Shown: positions 35,919 to 44,449 of the stretch, in pieces
Position numbering within the stretch: the first letter of the stretch is position 1
Layout: every line of letters begins with the position of its first letter
NCBI GenBank assembly: GCA_023428645.1
Contig: JAEYXD010000210.1
Coordinates: 1-64,000, forward strand
DNA: 64,000 nt
Direction: 5' to 3'
Source: Pseudomonadota bacterium
GTDB lineage: Bacteria > Pseudomonadota > Gammaproteobacteria > Steroidobacterales > Steroidobacteraceae
Notes under the pieces: generated by a model
What the model saw: the letters and a program-made list of their open reading frames with translations, nothing else
Database searches by the model: none
What the model was told of the DNA's origin: nothing
Position numbers and translations under genes: made by a program

Positions 35919-38234
35919 TCACGTGCAGCTTTGCAGTTGCTGTATCCACTGGCGCAGCAAGGCGACGCCCGACGCGTCGACGTGCAGCGAGCCCACCGGT
36001 GGCATCGCAGGTGCGTCACGGCGGTTCATGCGATTGATCACGATCGAGTTGTCCGGATCGCCGGGCGCGATCAGCCGCGCGGCGCTGCCCAATCCCAGTG
36101 TGCCCAGCTGCGGGACGGCATTGCATGCATTCGTCGCGCTGAGCGCGGTCGTGTAGCGCAGGTCCAGCGTGCTCGGCGTGGGACCGCCGGGGCGATGGCA
36201 TTGAGCGCAGTTGGTATGCAGATACGCACGCGCCCGATTCGCGATCGGCGCGCTCGTATCGGCCGGGCTCGGCATGGACGCGGCACTGCTCGGGCTCGTG
36301 ATCGCAGGTGTCAGTACGCCGATCGTGCTCAACGTGGCGAGCTGATTCGCGATCCGGCTCGTCTGCGTGTACGTGAAATCGCGATTGAGCTGCGCCGTGC
36401 CGAGCCCGAGTGCGCGCCCGGCCGCGGCCGTATGGCACAGCACGCAATCCGCCTCGCTCGGGAACAGCCACGGCTGTCCGTCGATCGTGCGCGTGTCGCC
36501 GCCCGGCACGAGCGTTGCGTCCGTCTGCTCCGCGTTCCATGCATAACTGAAGCCGCCCCACGTTCCGTCGGGATGCCGCATGAACAAGCGCGTTTCGATC
36601 AGCCGTGTGTCGTTGCGGAAATGCTTCATCAGCACCGTGCCATTCGGGAACTGCCAGTCGCCGCCGGTACCGACCGTGATGTTCTGGCCGTCGGGCAAGC
36701 CGATCCACCGGTCCTTCGATGCGCCGTCGGACCAGAAGGGCGCGCTCACGTCATAGGGAATCAAACCGCCCGCCGGCTGTGTCGCGTTGCTCGGGTTCAC
36801 GCAGCCGGTTGCGGTGAGGGTCTGCGGAATCGGGGCAGCGGAGCCGCTCTCGCGAAACACCACCCGCAGCAGCTGGCCCGCCGAGTGATCGAGCGCATAG
36901 AGATCGCCGTCGTTGCCCTGCGCGAAGGAGGCGATGTTGAAGCCGCTCGCAAGCAGCAACGTCGGTTCGCGGTTCGTCGTGCGCTCGGGCAGCCAGGCCC
37001 AAATCCGTCCGTTCACGTAGTCGCCGAAGATGTAGCGGCCGACGAGCGAGGTCGCCTGCGGGCCGCGATACACGTACCCGCCAGTGATCGACTGCGCGCC
37101 ACCGCTGCTGTATTCGATCAAGGGATCGATCAGAGCGGCGCCGGCGCAGGCGGGCGTGTCGGCGCTGTCGAAATCGTGCGCGCCTTCGCGGCAACGCCAG
37201 CCGTAATTGCCGCCGCGCGTGACCAGATTCACCTCTTCGTAGCGGTTCTGCCCGACATCCGCGAGCCACAGATCGCCGTTCGCGCGATCGAAGCTCCAGC
37301 GCCACGGATTGCGCAAGCCCCAGGCATAGATCTCGGGACAATTGCCGGACGCGCGCGCCTCGGCTGGGCACTTGTCGCCGGGATTCGCGGCATTGAAAAA
37401 GGGATTCGAAGGCGGCACGGCGTAGCGGGTCGCGGCGCCGACGTTCACGTCGATGCGCAGCAGCTTGCCGAGCAGTGTCGTCAACCGTTGACCGTTGCCG
37501 TTCTCGCCCCAGGGATCGCCGCCGCTGCCGCCATCGCCGAGGCCGATGTACAGGTAGCCGTCGGGGCCGAATGCGATATGGCCGCCATTGTGATTGTCGG
37601 CGGGTTGATTCACCGCGAGCAGCACGATCTCGCTGTTCGGGTCGAGCGTCGCGCCCGCGTCGCCGCTCGCGAACGAAGACACGCGCGAGACGAGCTGCGA
37701 GCCTTGCCTCGCCGTGTAGGACAGGAAGACGCGCGGATCTGTCGGAAAGGTCGGATGGAAGGCGATGCCGAGCAACCCCATCTCACCGCCCGATGCGACG
37801 CGGCCGCTGATGTCGAGCACCGTCGTCGCGGTGGACGGATTCGATCCAGCAAAGCGGCGCACGAAGCCGCCTTGTTCGAGGACGTACCAATGCGTGGCGA
37901 CGCCGGGCGCTTGCAGCAAGGCGAGCGGCGCGTCGAATCCGAGCGAGGTGAAACGCTCCAAGGTGATGGACGCCGCGGAGCGTGGCCATGCCAGACACGT
38001 CGCATTCGCAGGACGTGCATCCAGGCCAGACGCGCTCGGTGTCGGATCGGGCGAGGGTCCGGGCGGTGCCGGCGCGGGAGCTGGGGCACTCGGCGGATCG
38101 TTACCGCCGCTTCCGCCTCCGCCACCTCCACCGCCGCAACTCTGCAACAGAAGGCTTACGAGCGCGGTCATCGCTGCGCGCCGCCATGTCGGGCGCGCTT
38201 GGCGGCTCAGCGCCTTGTGCGCGAACGTACCCAT
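35919..38234 (-). CDS. PQQ-dependent sugar dehydrogenase fused to a c-type cytochrome region (lipoprotein)
   Basis: A 771-residue periplasmic oxidoreductase. Signal with lipobox LQSC near residue 32, then a Gly- and Pro-rich linker. The six-bladed sGDH/Asd propeller spans about 75-430 (HNGGHIAFGPDGYLYIGLGD and WGLRNPWRWSFD motifs). The C-terminal ~330 residues carry two CxxCH haem sites (CVLCH and CAQCH), like the SO2930-type dihaem proteins. Sugar oxidation would pass electrons to the haems. ATG 38234 has GAGGAATC before it; the longer start at 38363 does not fit a signal. It stands alone on this strand, divergent from the phosphodiesterase gene. Confidence 0.88.
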   Translation of the reverse strand: MGTFAHKALSRQARPTWRRAAMTALVSLLLQSCGGGGGGGGSGGNDPPSAPAPAPAPPGPSPDPTPSASGLDARPANATCLAWPRSAASITLERFTSLGFDAPLALLQAPGVATHWYVLEQGGFVRRFAGSNPSTATTVLDISGRVASGGEMGLLGIAFHPTFPTDPRVFLSYTARQGSQLVSRVSSFASGDAGATLDPNSEIVLLAVNQPADNHNGGHIAFGPDGYLYIGLGDGGSGGDPWGENGNGQRLTTLLGKLLRIDVNVGAATRYAVPPSNPFFNAANPGDKCPAEARASGNCPEIYAWGLRNPWRWSFDRANGDLWLADVGQNRYEEVNLVTRGGNYGWRCREGAHDFDSADTPACAGAALIDPLIEYSSGGAQSITGGYVYRGPQATSLVGRYIFGDYVNGRIWAWLPERTTNREPTLLLASGFNIASFAQGNDGDLYALDHSAGQLLRVVFRESGSAAPIPQTLTATGCVNPSNATQPAGGLIPYDVSAPFWSDGASKDRWIGLPDGQNITVGTGGDWQFPNGTVLMKHFRNDTRLIETRLFMRHPDGTWGGFSYAWNAEQTDATLVPGGDTRTIDGQPWLFPSEADCVLCHTAAAGRALGLGTAQLNRDFTYTQTSRIANQLATLSTIGVLTPAITSPSSAASMPSPADTSAPIANRARAYLHTNCAQCHRPGGPTPSTLDLRYTTALSATNACNAVPQLGTLGLGSAARLIAPGDPDNSIVINRMNRRDAPAMPPVGSLHVDASGVALLRQWIQQLQSCT

Positions 38235-38449
38235 GATTCCTCGCCTCTCTCGCATTCTCATATGAACAAAGTACGAACGCGTCGCTGCCTGGCGACTGAC
38301 GTCGGATGCGTTCATACACAATGGCCCGGCCCGGTCATTGTGTCCGTGCGTGCTTTCACGCACTCTCGAACAGCGTCGTTCGCGCGCGAGCTTCGAGAAT
38401 TTGTCATGGACAGTGAAATCGACGCTTTCCTAAGATACCTGCCCCTCCA

Positions 38450-39229
38450 ATGCAGGCATGGATGGCGTTGACTGCGCAGCTTCCCGACCTGATCGCCCAT
38501 CGTGGCAACGCGGCCGAGTACCCGGAGAACACATTGCCGGCGCTCCGCTCGGCGCTGGATCTCGGAGCGCGTTTCGTCGAGTTCGATGTCCAGCTGACGG
38601 CGGATCGTCAGCCGGTGCTGCTGCATGATTCGAATCTGCAGCGCACCGCGGGCATCGATCGTAACGCCCTCGAGATGACGCTCGCCGAGCTCACGGAAGT
38701 TCGCGTCAACGAAGCGGCGCGTCTGGGCAATCGCTTCAGCGACATCGGCATTCCGACCTTGGCCCAGGCGGTGAGCGTGCTCGAATCACAGCCGAACGCG
38801 ACCGCATTCGTCGAGCTGAAGCGCGCCAGCCTCCGCGCCTTCGGAACGGAGGCGTTCGTACGCAAGGTCATCGATGTGTTGCAGCCGGTCGCGCGCCAGT
38901 GCGTGATCATCTCCTTCGATCTCGCGGCCGTGCACTGCGTCCGGCAGACGACGTCGTTTCGCAGCGGCTGGGTGCTGCCGGAATACACGAATCTGGCGGC
39001 GCTCAAATGCGAAGCGCTCGCGCCCGACTACGTGTTCTGCGATCACCAGCTGCTGACGGATACCGCATCACGGCTGTGGCGCGGCCCGTGGCGTTGGGCG
39101 ATCTACGAAGTGACGAACCCGAAGCTCGCCGTCGATCTGGCCGCGCGCGGCGCGCGCCTCATCGAGACGATGGCGGTGCGCACGATGCTGCGTGAGCTGC
39201 GCAGCTTGCGTTCCGTTCGCAGCGCCTGA
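38450..39229 (+). CDS. Glycerophosphodiester phosphodiesterase
   Basis: Hydrolyses glycerophosphodiesters to glycerol-3-phosphate and an alcohol. The 259-residue TIM barrel has AHRGNAAEYPENTLPAL (catalytic His and PENT), EFDVQLTADRQPVLLHD (Glu, Asp and second His). It lacks a signal peptide, so it is a cytosolic UgpQ type rather than GlpQ. ATG 38450 or 38462 are both possible. The downstream glycerol-kinase-like gene, 43 nt away, suggests a joint role in glycerol/phospholipid head-group use. A -10-like TAAGAT lies 13 nt before the ATG. Confidence 0.9.
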   Translation: MQAWMALTAQLPDLIAHRGNAAEYPENTLPALRSALDLGARFVEFDVQLTADRQPVLLHDSNLQRTAGIDRNALEMTLAELTEVRVNEAARLGNRFSDIGIPTLAQAVSVLESQPNATAFVELKRASLRAFGTEAFVRKVIDVLQPVARQCVIISFDLAAVHCVRQTTSFRSGWVLPEYTNLAALKCEALAPDYVFCDHQLLTDTASRLWRGPWRWAIYEVTNPKLAVDLAARGARLIETMAVRTMLRELRSLRSVRSA

Positions 39230-39272
39230 CTCTCGCAGTAGAATCCGTCGCGATTCACTTCGGCCCACGCAC

Positions 39273-40775
39273 ATGCCTTCCAACGATCTATCCTGGCTCG
39301 TCGGCGAGCTCAAAGCCCTGGCGGGTGATCTCCATGCAAACGATGCGCGGCCACCGCTCGTCGTGGCCATCGACCAGGGCGGGCATGCGAGCCGTGCGAT
39401 CGCCTTCGACGTTCACGGGCGATTGATCGCCGAATCCTTCGCGCCGCTCAGCACGTTTCGCGCGGGCTCCGATCGCGTCGAGCACGACGCTCAGGAAGTG
39501 AACGAGTCCGTGCGCACGGTGCTGCTCGACTTGCAGCAATCGCTTGGCGCAGAAGCGGACCGTGTCGCCGCGATCGGTCTGGCGACGCAACGCTCGAGCA
39601 TTGCGTGCTGGGATGCGCGCACTGGCAAGGCGCTGATGCCGATCGTGTCCTGGCAGGACCGCCGCAACACGAGTCTGGTCGAGCGGCTGCGGCCTCACGA
39701 GCGCGCGATTCGCGAGCGCACCGGGCTCGTGCTGTCGCCGCACTACGGCGCGAGCAAGCTGCGCTGGTGCCTGGAGCACGTCGATGCCGTCGCACGGGCC
39801 GCGGCGAGTAAATCGCTCGCCGTCGGTCCGCTTGCGTCGTGGCTGTTGCGTTCGCAGGTCAAGGAGCGACCGCATGTCGTCGATCCAGCGAATGCCGCGC
39901 GTACGCAGTTGCTCGATCTGCGCCTGCTTGACTGGTCGCAAGACATGCTCGTGCTGTTCGGAATTCCGCGTGAATTGCTGCCGACCGTCGTCGCGAATCG
40001 ACACGCGTATGGACAGGTGAGCTTCGGTGATCGGCTCGTGCCGCTCACGGTCTGCACCGGCGATCAATCCGCGATGCCGTTCGCGCACGGCATGCCGGAG
40101 CCGGGCACTCTGTATCTCAACGTGGGCACCGGTGCGTTCGTGCAGCGTCTCTGGTCGGCCGCGGAGGTGCCGGACGGCATGCTGACGAGCGTGCTATGGA
40201 CGGATGCTCGCGGCGATCGTCCCGCGTTGCATGCGCTCGAGGGCACGGTGAACGGCGCGGGCAGCGCGATCGACTGGTTGAACGAGCGCATCGGCATCGA
40301 TGCGCATCGCGCGGCGCTGTCGCTGAATCGCGCGACGGCACGCGCCGCGAAGCCGCCGCTGTTCTTGAACGGCGTTGCCGGTGTCGGCTCGCCGTATTGG
40401 CGGCCGCACTTCGAATCGCGCTTCGTCGGCGAAGGGAGCGAGGCCGAGCGGCTGATGGCGGTCGTCGAAAGCATCGCGTTCTTGATCTGCATGAATGTCG
40501 ATCGAATGCGCAACGGCGCGACACGCATTCTCGCGAGCGGGGGCCTCGCGGCGAGCGATTATCTGTGCGAGTGCCTCGCGGCCTTGAGCGGCATCGCCGT
40601 CGAGCGCACGAGCTTGCAGGAATCGACCGCGGCCGGTGTGGCGTACCTCGTTGCGGGAGAGCCCGCGGAATGGCAGCCCGGGGCGAGGATCACGCGCTTC
40701 GAGCCGAGCGCCGATCCGATATTGGGCGAGCGCTTCGAGCGCTGGCAGGCGGCGATGGCCGATTCGCCACGCTGA
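39273..40775 (+). CDS. FGGY-family carbohydrate kinase, glycerol-kinase-like
   Basis: A 500-residue sugar/polyol kinase with the two FGGY domains: phosphate-binding VVAIDQGGHASRAIAFD at about 28-44, SWQDRRN, TGDQSAMPFAHG and the second phosphate loop ILASGGLAASDYLCE. The glycerol kinase pattern of early DQGTTSSR is changed to DQGGHASR, so glycerol as substrate is a reasonable guess but not assured. ATG 39273 is used; upstream codons from 39192 overlap the phosphodiesterase. It ends 3 nt from the convergent hydrolase stop. Confidence 0.87.
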   Translation: MPSNDLSWLVGELKALAGDLHANDARPPLVVAIDQGGHASRAIAFDVHGRLIAESFAPLSTFRAGSDRVEHDAQEVNESVRTVLLDLQQSLGAEADRVAAIGLATQRSSIACWDARTGKALMPIVSWQDRRNTSLVERLRPHERAIRERTGLVLSPHYGASKLRWCLEHVDAVARAAASKSLAVGPLASWLLRSQVKERPHVVDPANAARTQLLDLRLLDWSQDMLVLFGIPRELLPTVVANRHAYGQVSFGDRLVPLTVCTGDQSAMPFAHGMPEPGTLYLNVGTGAFVQRLWSAAEVPDGMLTSVLWTDARGDRPALHALEGTVNGAGSAIDWLNERIGIDAHRAALSLNRATARAAKPPLFLNGVAGVGSPYWRPHFESRFVGEGSEAERLMAVVESIAFLICMNVDRMRNGATRILASGGLAASDYLCECLAALSGIAVERTSLQESTAAGVAYLVAGEPAEWQPGARITRFEPSADPILGERFERWQAAMADSPR

Positions 40776-40778
40776 CCG

Positions 40779-41816
40779 TTAGGCGAGCCCCATGAGCCGC
40801 GCGATCTGCCGATCCGCCCAACTTTCGCGATTCAGTTGTTCCATGAAGCCGCAGTGTCCGCCGTGGGGAATTGCGTTGATGTGCAGATTCGGCGTGCGGG
40901 CGAGGTCCTCCAGATCCTGCGCGGGGATGATGGGATCATCGAGGGCGGACAGGACGTAGCTCGGCACCGCGAGATTCGCGAGCACGTCGCCGACGATCGC
41001 GTAGCCGTTCAAGTACGCATCGAGATCGGCGAAATCGCTGAAGCGCGCGACGAGGGTCGCCGTCATCGCTTTGAGGCTGCGCTGCGACAGGATCGGCCCG
41101 AAGTCGAAACGCTGCGGAAACATCGACTGCTTCAGCCGCAGCGAGCGTTTCCACTTGTCCCTGAAATACCAGCGATACACGAGCGGCCCGTGCTCCAGGA
41201 TCTCCATCGCGCTGTGAGGACGCAGCACCGGACATACGGCGATCGCTCGCTCGAGACTCAGCTCCGCGCGCGGTGCCCGCGCGGCGACGCGCAGCGCGAA
41301 ATTACCACCGAGCGAGAAGCCCGCGATCGTCGTGCGCGCCGTGGGGAACATCGTCTGAATGCATTTCACGGCGCCGACGACCTCATCGAGGCGGCACGAA
41401 TGGAAGATGTCCTCGTTCAGGTGGTGGCTCGGGCCGTGATCGCGGAAGTTCAACCGGAACACGTCGCAGCCGAGCTTGAACAGATGGCTGCCGAGCGAGA
41501 GCACGTAGAGCGATTCGGCACTGCCTTCCCAGCCGTGCAGCAGGATCGCGAGGTCCTTGGCGGGCGCACGCCCCGCGGCTTGCTGGCTCGAATAATGTCC
41601 GAGCAGGCGCACGCCTTCGCCGCAATCGAGAATGTGATCGACCGAGACGGCGAGCAGTTCGCGAGCACGGCGGTTGAGCCACGGTTTGCGCAGCCTCAGG
41701 CTCGGCAGGATGGACTGCACGTGGCCGTTGCGAAGCCAGCGGGGCGGCGCGAAGCTCGTCGGGTCGATGCTCGGTGCGGTGCTCGCGGGTGCTGCGGTGG
41801 TAGCGCTGTTCGTCAT
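40779..41816 (-). CDS. Alpha/beta hydrolase, YheT family
   Basis: A 345-residue cytosolic hydrolase (AB-hydrolase 4 group). N-terminal PPRWLRNGHVQSILPSLRLR is typical of YheT. The nucleophile is Ser in AGFSLGGNF, the acid in ALDDPIIP and the histidine in HGGHCGF. The oxyanion segment is LLHGWEGS. It starts at ATG 41816 by ATGA overlap with the saccharopine-dehydrogenase-like gene, so it is the third gene of a translationally coupled operon. Lipid or ester cleavage is plausible; the substrate is unknown. Confidence 0.88.
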   Translation of the reverse strand: MTNSATTAAPASTAPSIDPTSFAPPRWLRNGHVQSILPSLRLRKPWLNRRARELLAVSVDHILDCGEGVRLLGHYSSQQAAGRAPAKDLAILLHGWEGSAESLYVLSLGSHLFKLGCDVFRLNFRDHGPSHHLNEDIFHSCRLDEVVGAVKCIQTMFPTARTTIAGFSLGGNFALRVAARAPRAELSLERAIAVCPVLRPHSAMEILEHGPLVYRWYFRDKWKRSLRLKQSMFPQRFDFGPILSQRSLKAMTATLVARFSDFADLDAYLNGYAIVGDVLANLAVPSYVLSALDDPIIPAQDLEDLARTPNLHINAIPHGGHCGFMEQLNRESWADRQIARLMGLA

Positions 41817-42871
41817 GACTCCAAACGTATCGGACTCGAGCCCGGCAGCGTCGACGCGAAGTCCGGACCGACGAGTAAGGCCGGCGTCGTAAACCCTGGA
41901 TCGGGCACGCCGGTGAACACTTCCGTGAGTATGCCGAGCGATGCGTTGACCGTCAGCGTGTATCCGTTCGCCGTGCGCATGCGGGCCGTGATGATTTTGC
42001 CTTCGGCGTTGCGCGCCTCCCCCCAAACGAAGCAAGGATTGCCATCGCGTTCCGCTGCCGTCGGCGGGCGCACGCGTTGCTGCGCGGCGAGCTTGAGCAG
42101 CCCCTGCATCCAACGCTGCCGCAGCACGGATCGGAAAGTGTTCGCGCGGCGCATCTGCTCGACCTGCCGCGGCGAGCTCGCGATCAACACGTCGATGTTC
42201 GGGATGCCGGTCGTATAGAACGCCGTCGCGACATCGCCCCAGGGAATCGCGACGGCGAGCCGTTCGCCGGCCCCGAAATCTATCTTGCGAGTCAGCGAGC
42301 CGAGCGGAATCTGCACGAGCTTGCCGTCGCGCCGCACGCGTCCGCCAAGGCGCAGGGATTCGATCGACGTCTTCGCGGTGCCTTTGGAAAGGCCCATCCT
42401 GGATTCGAAGCCGAGCGCGAGGTGCGTCGCATCGCGCATCGCGAGCTGCAGCTTGAGCGCGATGCAATCCGTCGGCACGACATCGAAGCCGACACCGGGG
42501 CACAGCACGATGCCCGAGCGCTGCGCCTTCTCATGGACGCTGTGCGCCAGCTCGAAGATGTCGATCTCGCCCGTGATGTCGAAGTAATGCACGTGCGTCG
42601 CGAGACACGCCTGCATCATCGAGCGCGCGGTGCGCGCGAACGGCCCGGCGCAATTGAGGACCGCGCGTTGATTCTCGAGCGCGCGCACGAGCGAGGTGTG
42701 ATCGTCGAGATCGAAGACCGCGCTCTTGCAGCCGAGCTCGGCCGCGAGCTTCTCGATTGCTTGTTGCGAGCGTCCCGCGAGCACGGGACGCATGCCGCGC
42801 CGGACGGCTTCGCGCGCGATCAGCTCGCCGGTGTAGCCGTTGGCGCCGTAGAGCAACCAGGAATCGGTCAT
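41813..42871 (-). CDS. Saccharopine dehydrogenase-like protein (trans-acting enoyl reductase type)
   Basis: A 352-residue NAD(P)-binding protein. The Rossmann motif YGANGYTGELIAREAVRRGM is at the N-terminus and NCAGPFARTARSMMQACL near residue 75; PGVGFDVVPTDCIALKL and the C-terminal half match the trans-acting enoyl reductase group rather than lysine-pathway enzymes. ATG 42871 overlaps the upstream stop as ATGA, and its own stop overlaps the hydrolase start in the same way. Such proteins reduce lipid or polyketide double bonds in actinobacteria; here the role is open. Confidence 0.85.
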   Translation of the reverse strand: MTDSWLLYGANGYTGELIAREAVRRGMRPVLAGRSQQAIEKLAAELGCKSAVFDLDDHTSLVRALENQRAVLNCAGPFARTARSMMQACLATHVHYFDITGEIDIFELAHSVHEKAQRSGIVLCPGVGFDVVPTDCIALKLQLAMRDATHLALGFESRMGLSKGTAKTSIESLRLGGRVRRDGKLVQIPLGSLTRKIDFGAGERLAVAIPWGDVATAFYTTGIPNIDVLIASSPRQVEQMRRANTFRSVLRQRWMQGLLKLAAQQRVRPPTAAERDGNPCFVWGEARNAEGKIITARMRTANGYTLTVNASLGILTEVFTGVPDPGFTTPALLVGPDFASTLPGSSPIRLES

Positions 42872-44256
42872 TGAGCAGCGGTGAGCGGTTGAGCCGTGGC
42901 TTCGGCCAGCGCGGCGAATTCCACACGATTGTTCTGGGCGGCGATGCGATTCCATTCGCCCGCGGTCGCCAGATCCCCCGCGGGATACGGCACGCTCGGC
43001 CGACGGCCGGCATCCGCGACTTCGATCGTCACCGTGTCGCCGCTCTGCTGCCTGATCGTCGAGACGAGATTCGCGAACGCGACCGATTGGCGCTGCGCGG
43101 CCGTCAGGCTGTCCGCGAAGGGATTGCCGCGCAGATCGCAGCGCTTGAACGGCAGATCGTCCGCCGCGATCGAGTAGCCTTCGATGCCGTTGCCGGTCAA
43201 GCAGAAGTCGCCGACATACGTTGCGACCCGCACGCGCCCGCGAAAGCCTTGCGAGCGGAGCTTGTTCACCATGTCTCGCAGCCGTTCGAGCCGCGCGCCC
43301 GCCAACGGTGCTTCGCCATAGGGCACGAGCTCGAATTCGGCGCTCGCGCCGCCGGCCGTCTGCGTGCCGCTGGCCGCCGCTTCGGTTGCTCGCCGCAAGC
43401 TCGCCTGCAATGCCGTGAGCTGTGCTTGCTGCTCCTCGACGACCGCCGCCAGGCGCGTGTTCGACTGCATCATCGTCGTCGTCGCCTCCAACGTGCGCAC
43501 GTACAGAACGGCGAGCACGATCGTCGGCAGCAGCGCGAGCGCGGCGATCGCGGCGACGAGCGGCCAGCGGACCGCGGCGGGCGCAGGTGCGGGCGGCCGG
43601 ATTTCTTCAACGACGGCGACGCTGGCATCGGCGGGCGAGCTCGCGGGCGGGCGCGCGTCCGGCTGCATGCGCCGCGCGAAGGCTTCGAGATGCGATGCGA
43701 CGAAGCGCCGAATGTCCACCGTCTGCTCCTGCAGCGCCGGGCCGATCGCGTTGCGGATTGCCGCTTCGATCTCGCCGGGCTCGGGCCTCGCCGGTGCGTC
43801 GATCTGCACCGTCGGGATTTCATCGGCAACGACTTCGGCGTCGGCCGCGGGCGGCGCAACGACTCTGCGTGCGTCGCGGCGCTCCGGCAGCAAGCGCAAC
43901 TGATAGAGGATTCTCGACAGCTCCGTCTGCTTCACCGTCTTCGGCAACACGCCGACGGCGCCGAGCGCACGCGCTTGACTCAGATACAGCTCGCCTTCTT
44001 GCGAGGTGTACATCATCACCGGGATCGTCGCGGTGGCGGGATTGCTCTTGATGGCTTGAATCGCCTGGAACCCGTCCATGCCCGGCATCAGGTGATCCAT
44101 GAAGATCACGTCCGGCTTCGATTCCTTCAAATACTCGAGTGCCTGCTCGGCCGACTCCGCCGCGTCGATGTCGAGCCCATAACCTTCCAGCATGCGGCTT
44201 AAGATGACGCGCGCAGAGCGCGAGTCGTCCACCACGAGAGCGCGTTTTCCAGACAT
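42868..44256 (-). CDS. Receiver-domain protein with transmembrane helix and OmpA-like C-terminus
   Basis: A 462-residue protein of unusual layout. Residues 1-120 form a CheY-like receiver: acidic pair in VVDDSR, phospho-acceptor Asp54 in IFMDHLMPGMDG, Thr/Ser in YTSQEG, Lys in LPKTV. A Pro/Ala linker follows, one transmembrane helix at about 231-252, a short coiled coil to about 295, and a last ~140 residues whose ending (LTAAQRQSVAFANLV and AAQNNRVEFA) resembles a degenerate OmpA/MotB domain. This places a cytoplasmic receiver opposite a periplasmic, possibly wall-binding part. ATG 44256 is used. It heads a three-gene ATGA-coupled operon. Partner kinase and function are unknown. Confidence 0.82.
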   Translation of the reverse strand: MSGKRALVVDDSRSARVILSRMLEGYGLDIDAAESAEQALEYLKESKPDVIFMDHLMPGMDGFQAIQAIKSNPATATIPVMMYTSQEGELYLSQARALGAVGVLPKTVKQTELSRILYQLRLLPERRDARRVVAPPAADAEVVADEIPTVQIDAPARPEPGEIEAAIRNAIGPALQEQTVDIRRFVASHLEAFARRMQPDARPPASSPADASVAVVEEIRPPAPAPAAVRWPLVAAIAALALLPTIVLAVLYVRTLEATTTMMQSNTRLAAVVEEQQAQLTALQASLRRATEAAASGTQTAGGASAEFELVPYGEAPLAGARLERLRDMVNKLRSQGFRGRVRVATYVGDFCLTGNGIEGYSIAADDLPFKRCDLRGNPFADSLTAAQRQSVAFANLVSTIRQQSGDTVTIEVADAGRRPSVPYPAGDLATAGEWNRIAAQNNRVEFAALAEATAQPLTAAQ

Positions 44257-44449
44257 GTTGTACTGATCGTTGGCCGGCAGACTTGGCCAGGTGGCTGCCT
44301 TGGCCATAGGGTAGCGGAGGACGACGACCGGCGATAGGACGATCGCGGCGCCGCCTGCGTTAATTCCCAGGTCGCGTGCGTCTGCCCGCGGAGTATTCTC
44401 GTCAATCCCTCCCGCGTCCCCTCGGCGTCTTCACACTCGAAGGTGTCCC

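Noticed and set aside
35820..38471. 883-codon open frame on the plus strand
   Set aside because: It is the antisense of the PQQ dehydrogenase gene; arginine/alanine-rich sequence with no domains, typical of high-GC shadow frames.
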